DNA of 10,734 nt from JAULZV01 sp032117135 (GTDB lineage: Bacteria > Patescibacteriota > Minisyncoccia > Phycocordibacterales > JAACPR01), in NCBI GenBank assembly GCA_032117135.1, contig JAULZV010000035.1, positions 1 through 10,734 on the forward strand, read 5' to 3'. A program made the position numbers and the translations under genes. Shown here piece after piece: positions 6,849-10,734 of the stretch. The notes beneath the pieces were generated by a model that saw only the letters and a program-made list of their open reading frames with translations, ran no database searches and had not been told where the DNA came from. Position 1 is the stretch's first letter. Each line of letters begins with the position of its first letter.

Positions 6849-7577
6849 TTAAAATTGTCGTATTACTCTTAAGTCACCGGTATATAAATTACGAATATCA
6901 TCAAGTCGAGTTTGCATCATAACAAGCCGGTCTACTCCCACCCCAAAAGCCAGACCTGACCACTCTCGTGGATCAACTCCTGCAGAGTTTAAGACATTTG
7001 GATGCACAAGGCCTGCACCGAGTATTTCGATCCAGCCGCTTTTTTTGCACGTCGAACATCCTGTTCCCTTACAAACTCCGCATTGCATATCAACTTCAAA
7101 ACCCGGCTCTACAAAAGGAAAGAAACTCGGTCTTAATCTAATAACTGTATCATCACCGAACACTTTTTTGAGAAACGTTTCAAGATAGTATCGCAAATGT
7201 GCAACAGTAATATCTTTAGCAACCACAAGCGCTTCAAACTGAAAAAATTGCGCTTCATGCGTACGATCGGTCGCTTCATTTCTAAATACCTTTCCTGGTG
7301 CGACAATTGCAAAAGGAGGCTTGTGTGACTCGATATGTCTGATTTGTACACTCGAAGTATGTGTTCTCAAGAGCTTACCATTACGAAGCCAGAACGTATC
7401 CTGCATATCTCTCGATGTATGATCTTTAGGAACATTGAGCGCGTCGAAGTTGTGCCATTCATCTTCCATTTCAGGACCATCTACTACAACAAAGCCCATT
7501 TCTTTAAAAATTCGTACAATCCCTTCTATCATTGAGGTATTTGGATGTAGATGACCTTGTGTTGATATTTGATTCAT
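6849..7577 (-). CDS. pheS: Phe-tRNA ligase alpha subunit, short form
   Basis: The catalytic alpha subunit, which activates phenylalanine with ATP and transfers it to tRNA-Phe. Class II features are clear in the 242 residues from the ATG at 7575-7577: motif 2 region GKVFRNEATDRTHEAQFFQF (95-114), Phe-pocket FFPFVEPGFEVD (152-163), a CX2CX4CX2C cluster (C166, C169, C174, C177) of the zinc-type pattern found in many bacterial PheS, GWIEILGAGLVHPNVL (181-196) and motif 3 FGVGVDRLVMM (211-221). The usual N-terminal coiled coil of about 80-90 residues that clasps tRNA-Phe is missing; the protein begins directly at GHLHPNTSMIEGIVRIF. A TTG at 7605-7607 would add ten Thr/Ile residues unlike the family and would lie upstream of the predicted transcription start. 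No ribosome binding site is seen. pheT follows after 1 nt. Confidence 0.93.
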   Translation of the reverse strand: MNQISTQGHLHPNTSMIEGIVRIFKEMGFVVVDGPEMEDEWHNFDALNVPKDHTSRDMQDTFWLRNGKLLRTHTSSVQIRHIESHKPPFAIVAPGKVFRNEATDRTHEAQFFQFEALVVAKDITVAHLRYYLETFLKKVFGDDTVIRLRPSFFPFVEPGFEVDMQCGVCKGTGCSTCKKSGWIEILGAGLVHPNVLNSAGVDPREWSGLAFGVGVDRLVMMQTRLDDIRNLYTGDLRVIRQF

Positions 7578-7596
7578 GTCTGTTGTGGTTATTGTT

Positions 7597-7624
7597 ATTG
7601 TAATCAAAATCGATCTCAGTGCAA
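7597..7624 (-). promoter_or_regulatory. Possible internal pheS promoter
   Basis: On the minus strand TTGCAC (7619-7624), a 16-nt spacer and TACAAT (7597-7602) lie between the PEGA stop and the pheS ATG. Transcription would start near 7590, giving a leader of about 13 nt without a Shine-Dalgarno sequence. The -10 is good and the -35 weak. It would let the pheST-peptidase block be expressed apart from the surface genes upstream. Confidence 0.35.
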
Positions 7625-7642
7625 AACTTTACATTAGAAAGT

Positions 7643-8638
7643 CTATAGAACTATTTCAAAGAAAGCTGATCCTTCCTTAATAATAATTCGGTCATTTGGC
7701 GTAAGTCTAAAATCAAGATTCTTACCCTCATAAATTGTTTGAATATTTCTTTGACTTCTTCCATCGACTTCAACCGCATAAATACCACTTCCCACAAGTA
7801 CAATCCACACATCATCTCTCCCAGGAAAATATTCGAATCGTTTTATTTCTTCTCCCCAGTCCAGTTCGATATGTCGAATACATTCTCGTTCCAATCCACC
7901 ACAATAATAATATGGAATTGATGACAGATCATCAATCCAGTGAAGCTGGATATTTCCTGCATCAAGCCAAGAAACTTCTTTTCCATCAACAATAAAGTTT
8001 GGAAGTTTTTCGTACTCTTTTATCTCTAAGGTTTCAAAGAATATTTCAAGGTCGCTCTTTTGAACAGATTCTTCATCAATTGTAGTAGTTGAGATTGGTG
8101 TAGTGGTTGCAGGCACAGGAGGTTCGATAGGTTTTGTAGTGGTTGCAAACAAATTCTTAACTGTAGCAAATTCTGGATTAGCATAATTACTTGCAGCGGC
8201 AGTTGATGTAGATATTAATGTTGAAGTTGCAACATTATTTGAATCAACATATTGCAATATTTCTCGTGTTTCAAATTGAGTAGGCAACATCAACACTCGC
8301 CCTTCGGTAACAATACTTGGATAGACATATAGTTCTTTAACCCAGCTTTGTAATCCGTCTTTATGGAACTCAACGAGATAAGATTTATTAGGAGTGAGAT
8401 CTTGAATCAACGCATTTCGAATAAAGATTCCGTTATTTTTTAGAAATTCTTTATCAAAGAATATCGTTGAATTAGAAATATCTGAGTGAATAAAAATTCC
8501 ACCAGTCTTTTGAAGTGTGAATTGATCATCCAGTCTATATCCAAGAGAATACAAAAGAATAATCGGAGCGCACAAAATAAAAAGTATTGTCAGTAATAGC
8601 AATGATCGTGATCGCTGTTTTGTTGTAAGTGGCTTCAT
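7643..8638 (-). CDS. PEGA-domain membrane-anchored protein
   Basis: A 331-residue protein with a basic N-terminus and one hydrophobic anchor (about residues 11-32) that most likely places the rest outside the membrane. Residues about 45-107 resemble a PEGA-type beta domain (GGIFIHSDISNSTIFFDKEF, later LTPNKSYLVEFHKDGLQSW). A Thr/Ser/Ala/Pro-rich linker follows (about 132-190), then a C-terminal part (about 210-331) with strand-rich WIVLVGSGIYAVEVDG and FRLTPNDRIIIKEG segments like blades of a beta-propeller. Anchored PEGA proteins of this size are common in Patescibacteria, and their role at the surface is not established. The ATG follows the glycosyltransferase stop by 2 nt (TAA AC ATG) with no ribosome binding site, so the two genes are almost surely co-translated. 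Confidence 0.7.
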   Translation of the reverse strand: MKPLTTKQRSRSLLLLTILFILCAPIILLYSLGYRLDDQFTLQKTGGIFIHSDISNSTIFFDKEFLKNNGIFIRNALIQDLTPNKSYLVEFHKDGLQSWVKELYVYPSIVTEGRVLMLPTQFETREILQYVDSNNVATSTLISTSTAAASNYANPEFATVKNLFATTTKPIEPPVPATTTPISTTTIDEESVQKSDLEIFFETLEIKEYEKLPNFIVDGKEVSWLDAGNIQLHWIDDLSSIPYYYCGGLERECIRHIELDWGEEIKRFEYFPGRDDVWIVLVGSGIYAVEVDGRSQRNIQTIYEGKNLDFRLTPNDRIIIKEGSAFFEIVL

Positions 8639-8640
8639 GT

Positions 8641-10179
8641 TTATTTGCGATGTTTAGGAGTGACCCAGAATTCTCCCACATACTTACCAAGCATCAATCG
8701 TGTCTGCGCATGAATTCCTGGCAATGACCCGAATACTATAATTGTAAGTGGTACAAAGATCCATTGCAATGTAAGCGGTATCCACAAAAGTTTTTTGTTT
8801 TTGAGGTGCTTTGGACGCTTTGGAAGAAGACTTGCAGCAATAACCACGGACAGTATCAAACCTAGTGTAGCAATGGTCATGAGTGTTTGCGTGATGTGTG
8901 GGAGATTATACGAAAGAACACTATCTCTGAATTCGGGTCCTCCGAGAATAATTGGCAACCATCCAAGTACCAAAATCATAATTGGGTTTGTTGCATTGGA
9001 CCAAAATCCTTCTAGCTGAATAAAGGCATGATTGAATTTGGTTTTGAAAGGAATTTTTTTGTTTTTAATAAATCCAAACAATAGGTATGGGATGTTTTCA
9101 ACTCCCCACATCCATCTAAAGTGCTGACGGTAGATATTTTTGACAGTTTGAGTCCATGTAGGCGCGAGGTTCGCATCCATTGATACTGGATACGACAATG
9201 GTACAACACCATAATTACCATCACGAGCCAAAAGCAAATTGAAGAAAATTCTCGAATCGTCCGAGATCATGTTTTTTTGCCAATATCCAACTTCGTAAAG
9301 TGATTTGAAAGAAAGTGAGTGAGAAGAAAATGTCACAAGCTTTTCAGGTCGCTCTTGTTGAATCATTTGCCAAAACGTACTTGTCATTGCAGCTACACGA
9401 GAAATTGCGGGAGTTTCCCAAATATTGTTGTTATACAAAGGAATCGGCTGGAATGAAACACTGTGAGGATCTTCATGCGTTACATAGTTCCATGTAAGAC
9501 AACCAAAATACTGATCACCTACCACAGTATCGATATCAAATGCAGACACGATAACATCTTCGTATGGGATATTATGTGCATCAAGTATTTCAACACGCGC
9601 CTGCTCTGCTGCCCAACTAATATTTGGTCCCTTCCCTTTTATTTCTCCTTCAAGTCCTGCTGGGTGGCGTGAAATTACAAAATGTGCGAATTCGTTACCG
9701 TACTTTTCTTCCATCAATTTAGCATATCCGTACGCAGTATCCCCCGCTCTCATTTCGGATGCGAGCACAATAATCATTCGGCTCTTTTTATATTTTGATG
9801 ACAAAAGTGATTTGATGCTCCCTTCGATCACTTCTAATCCTTCGTTATAGTATGGCAAAATTACCATGTGATAGAGATGTTCATATTTGAGATGACTCAA
9901 CATTTTTTGCCAATCCAAATTACGATTATGTCGAAGTCTTTTCCAATTGTGATGATGATGGAATCCAAGATATACCGTCTTGAGAAGCCAATACAAATCA
10001 AATGCAATAATAAAAATCGCTGCCCAAACAGGTTTAAAAATTGAAAGAAGGATGACGAGTGCAAATGTTCCCCACATCAAAGCTCCCGGAAGAATTTCCA
10101 GAAGACGAAATAATATCCTGTCTTTGCCCGTAAGGTCACGAGCATGGGCGACTTTGAGGTAATATTTTTCAGTATCCAT
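8641..10179 (-). CDS. Membrane-embedded family 2 glycosyltransferase
   Basis: A 512-residue processive-type GT2 (GT-A fold) enzyme. Two N-terminal membrane helices (about 32-48 and 51-72) precede a cytoplasmic catalytic domain, and at least three C-terminal helices follow (about 398-413, 433-452 and 464-486). Visible signatures: VILPYYNE (106-113) at the nucleotide-sugar site, GKGPNISWA (182-190), AFDIDT with the DxD pair D215/D217, SDDSR with D307/D308 as likely catalytic acid region, and QHFRW (352-356), the QxxRW signature of cellulose/hyaluronan-synthase-like enzymes. It probably adds sugars to a growing polysaccharide or lipid carrier at the inner membrane; donor and product cannot be read from sequence. 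First gene of the long minus-strand block, with its own promoter; coupled to the PEGA protein gene downstream. Confidence 0.85.
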   Translation of the reverse strand: MDTEKYYLKVAHARDLTGKDRILFRLLEILPGALMWGTFALVILLSIFKPVWAAIFIIAFDLYWLLKTVYLGFHHHHNWKRLRHNRNLDWQKMLSHLKYEHLYHMVILPYYNEGLEVIEGSIKSLLSSKYKKSRMIIVLASEMRAGDTAYGYAKLMEEKYGNEFAHFVISRHPAGLEGEIKGKGPNISWAAEQARVEILDAHNIPYEDVIVSAFDIDTVVGDQYFGCLTWNYVTHEDPHSVSFQPIPLYNNNIWETPAISRVAAMTSTFWQMIQQERPEKLVTFSSHSLSFKSLYEVGYWQKNMISDDSRIFFNLLLARDGNYGVVPLSYPVSMDANLAPTWTQTVKNIYRQHFRWMWGVENIPYLLFGFIKNKKIPFKTKFNHAFIQLEGFWSNATNPIMILVLGWLPIILGGPEFRDSVLSYNLPHITQTLMTIATLGLILSVVIAASLLPKRPKHLKNKKLLWIPLTLQWIFVPLTIIVFGSLPGIHAQTRLMLGKYVGEFWVTPKHRK

Positions 10180-10188
10180 GTATAAAGC

Positions 10189-10216
10189 AGATTACCACAA
10201 AAAGGTTATTTTTCAA
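10189..10216 (-). promoter_or_regulatory. Glycosyltransferase operon promoter, extended -10
   Basis: On the minus strand TTGAAA (10211-10216), a 16-nt spacer and TAATCT (10189-10194) preceded by TGG. The hexamer ends 9 nt before the ATG at 10177-10179, exactly the spacing seen at gyrB, so the leader would be 2-4 nt with no Shine-Dalgarno site. It is the likely head promoter of the GT2-PEGA-pheST-peptidase block. Confidence 0.6.
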
Positions 10217-10269
10217 GGGGAAAACTGCGTGAAATATCTAACTACCTGATTCAAAACGAAACGAATGTG

Positions 10270-10342
10270 AGCCACTTGTCAGATTCGAACTGACGACCTG
10301 CCGTTTACAAAACGGCTGCTCTACCAACTGAGCTAAAGTGGC
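10270..10342 (-). tRNA. tRNA-Thr (anticodon UGU)
   Basis: A complete 73-nt cloverleaf on the minus strand. Acceptor GCCACTT pairs with AAGTGGC (7 bp), D stem GCTC/GAGC, anticodon stem GCCGT/ACGGC with loop TTTGTAA (anticodon TGT at 10307-10309), variable AGGTC, and T stem GTCAG/CTGAC around TTCGAAT. Discriminator base is U. CCA is not encoded and must be added. The UGU anticodon reads ACA and, by wobble, other ACN codons. Altered copies of its 5' half lie directly upstream. Confidence 0.97.
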
Positions 10343-10359
10343 GTATTTAATTTCTATCA

Positions 10360-10430
10360 ACAAAACGACTGACTCTACCCTGTCACTTGGCCCGTCTCAC
10401 GGCAGTCAAGTGACCAGGAGCTAAAGTGGC
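10360..10430 (-). pseudogene. tRNA-Thr 5' half, copy A, D loop replaced by hairpin
   Basis: Minus-strand order: GCCACTTTAGCTC as in tRNA-Thr, then a hairpin insert, then TAGAGTCAGTCGTTTTGT, equivalent to the tRNA from the D stem 3' strand through the anticodon. Homology stops exactly after the anticodon TGT. The insert has a perfect 8-bp stem (10382-10389 with 10407-10414) and an inner CCGT/ACGG stem (10392-10395 with 10399-10402) closing a 3-nt loop. An extra T breaks the D stem and a C-to-T change disrupts the anticodon arm. The anticodon stem 3' strand, T arm and 3' acceptor strand are absent, so it cannot be a tRNA. Confidence 0.85.
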
Positions 10431-10447
10431 GTATTTAATTTCTCTCA

Positions 10448-10518
10448 ACAAAACGGCTGACTCTACCCTGTCACTTGGCCCGTCTCACGGCAGTCAAGTG
10501 ACTAGGAGCTAAAGTGGC
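10448..10518 (-). pseudogene. tRNA-Thr 5' half, copy B, D loop replaced by hairpin
   Basis: The same 71-nt composition as copy A, with hairpin arms at 10470-10477 and 10495-10502. It keeps the tRNA form CAGCCG where copy A has CAGTCG, so it is nearer to the functional tRNA at that site. The hairpin is identical to that of copy A except for one unpaired flanking base. The shared extra T in the D stem shows that A and B arose from one already altered half by tandem duplication, not from two independent copies of the tRNA. Confidence 0.85.
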
Positions 10519-10548
10519 GTATTAATGGTGGTCCACAGAGTTAAAAGA

Positions 10549-10572
10549 GCCTACACGAATTACGTGTTTGGC
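10549..10572 (-). terminator. Terminator-like hairpin between IS end and array
   Basis: On the minus strand GCC-AA-ACACG, loop TAATT, CGTGT-A-GGC, then TCTTTT. The 5-bp ACACG/CGTGT stem plus an outer GCC/GGC clamp with small bulges is followed by a short T run. It could end transcripts arriving from the right, or be only a small hairpin. It overlaps the predicted start of the promoter at 10574-10602, so both may not be functional. Confidence 0.3.
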
Positions 10573-10573
10573 T

Positions 10574-10602
10574 ATTCTAACCGATTTATTTCTATTTGTG
10601 AA
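10574..10602 (-). promoter_or_regulatory. Candidate promoter toward tRNA-Thr array, hybrid with IS end
   Basis: On the minus strand TTCACA (10597-10602), a 17-nt spacer and TAGAAT (10574-10579); each hexamer matches the sigma-70-type consensus at 5 of 6 positions. It points at the repeat array and tRNA-Thr. The -35 box coincides with the first bases of the presumed insertion-sequence end (TGTGAA on the plus strand), while the -10 lies outside it. No convincing promoter was found closer to the tRNA. Confidence 0.4.
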
Positions 10603-10734
10603 GTCTCCCTAATAGCTCATAAAAAACATCAGTGAACCACAGTCGTATAGCTCATAATTCCTGTTAGTGTAGTCGGTATATGACAATGGGAACAAAAAAG
10701 GAATTATTCGGTATTGAACTTAAACGATATCTGA
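10597..10734 (+). mobile_element. Probable left end of an insertion sequence (IS481-like)
   Basis: The stretch begins TGTGAAGTCTCCC, which resembles IS481-family ends as I remember them (TGTGAAG-), and lies about 90 bp ahead of a reading frame whose start resembles transposases seen in Patescibacteria. Within it TAGCTCATAA occurs twice (10613-10622 and 10648-10657), 35 bp apart, like subterminal transposase-binding repeats. The right end, target duplication and most of the transposase are outside the window, so the boundary is tentative. Confidence 0.35.
10686..10734 (+). CDS. Start of a probable transposase (partial)
   Basis: An ATG at 10686 opens a frame that runs off the window after 16 codons: MGTKKELFGIELKRYL. 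The basic/amphipathic start resembles the N-terminus of helix-turn-helix/integrase-core (DDE) transposases frequent in Patescibacteria, but 16 residues cannot prove this. No Shine-Dalgarno sequence or clear promoter is visible just upstream. Its position inside the candidate IS end supports the reading. Confidence 0.4.
   Translation, partial: MGTKKELFGIELKRYL

Larger units (their letters stand above)
10331..10526. repeat. 88-bp tandem repeat built on the tRNA-Thr 5' half
   Basis: Two full 88-bp units (10331-10418 and 10419-10506) and the start of a third (10507-10526, one base deleted) follow each other without gaps. The two full units differ at three positions. The first 12 nt of unit one are the 5' end of the real tRNA-Thr gene. 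Read on the minus strand each unit is a 71-nt altered tRNA 5' half plus a 17-nt linker ending ATTAAATAC, the same leader that precedes the real tRNA. This array fills much of the 343-bp stretch without protein genes between the tRNA and the partial gene at the right end. Confidence 0.92.

Noticed and set aside
7575..7607. TTG start at 7607 for pheS, adding ten residues
   Set aside because: The extra residues are a Thr/Ile run with no family match, and the codon lies upstream of the predicted transcription start. The ATG at 7577 begins just where PheS core homology begins.
10331..10526. CRISPR array or integron attC sites
   Set aside because: Units are contiguous 88-bp near-identical copies without variable spacers, and no cas genes are present. 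The characteristic GTTRRRY/RYYYAAC attC core pairs are not found. Identity with the neighbouring tRNA-Thr explains the sequence better.

Overview
The window most likely comes from a member of the Patescibacteria (Candidate Phyla Radiation, Parcubacteria-like). This is an inference from style. It is AT-leaning, densely packed DNA with stripped-down housekeeping enzymes, a PEGA-domain anchored protein beside a membrane glycosyltransferase, a Wzx-like flippase, and almost no Shine-Dalgarno sequences. UGA is read as stop, so the recoded Gracilibacteria/Absconditabacteria are unlikely.

Layout, left to right. gyrB (minus strand, 170-2221) ends in a strong terminator hairpin and starts from an extended -10 promoter almost touching its ATG. 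A divergent, 12-helix flippase gene (plus, 2310-3638) follows, and its tail overlaps the tail of the next gene by 57 bp. From 3582 to 10179 everything is on the minus strand. In transcription order this is a multi-pass GT2 glycosyltransferase, a PEGA-domain anchored protein, pheS, pheT, a C39-like cysteine peptidase and a YvlD-type small membrane (holin-like) protein. Four of these genes are joined to the one before by stop-start junctions of only 1-3 nt, with no ribosome binding site. Farther right are tRNA-Thr(UGU) (minus), a tandem repeat made of altered 5' halves of that tRNA, and what looks like the left end of an insertion sequence with the first 16 codons of its probable transposase.

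The main surprises are these. (1) PheT carries a complete NlpC/P60 (C40) cysteine-hydrolase domain nested inside its B5 domain, with Cys, His and His all in place, in a protein with no export signal. The next gene in the operon is another papain-like hydrolase without an export signal. (2) The same PheRS is minimal: PheT lacks the N-terminal OB-fold tRNA-binding domain and PheS lacks its N-terminal coiled coil. (3) Upstream of tRNA-Thr lie two 88-bp units, each a copy of the tRNA 5' half cut exactly after the anticodon, in which the D loop is replaced by a perfect-stem hairpin. (4) Several promoters place the -10 box 6-10 nt before the ATG, predicting leaderless mRNAs.

How the genes fit together: the left end supplies DNA topology control (GyrB). 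The flippase, glycosyltransferase and PEGA protein point to cell-surface polysaccharide assembly. The pheST-peptidase block joins aminoacylation of tRNA-Phe to two cysteine-hydrolase folds of unknown role.
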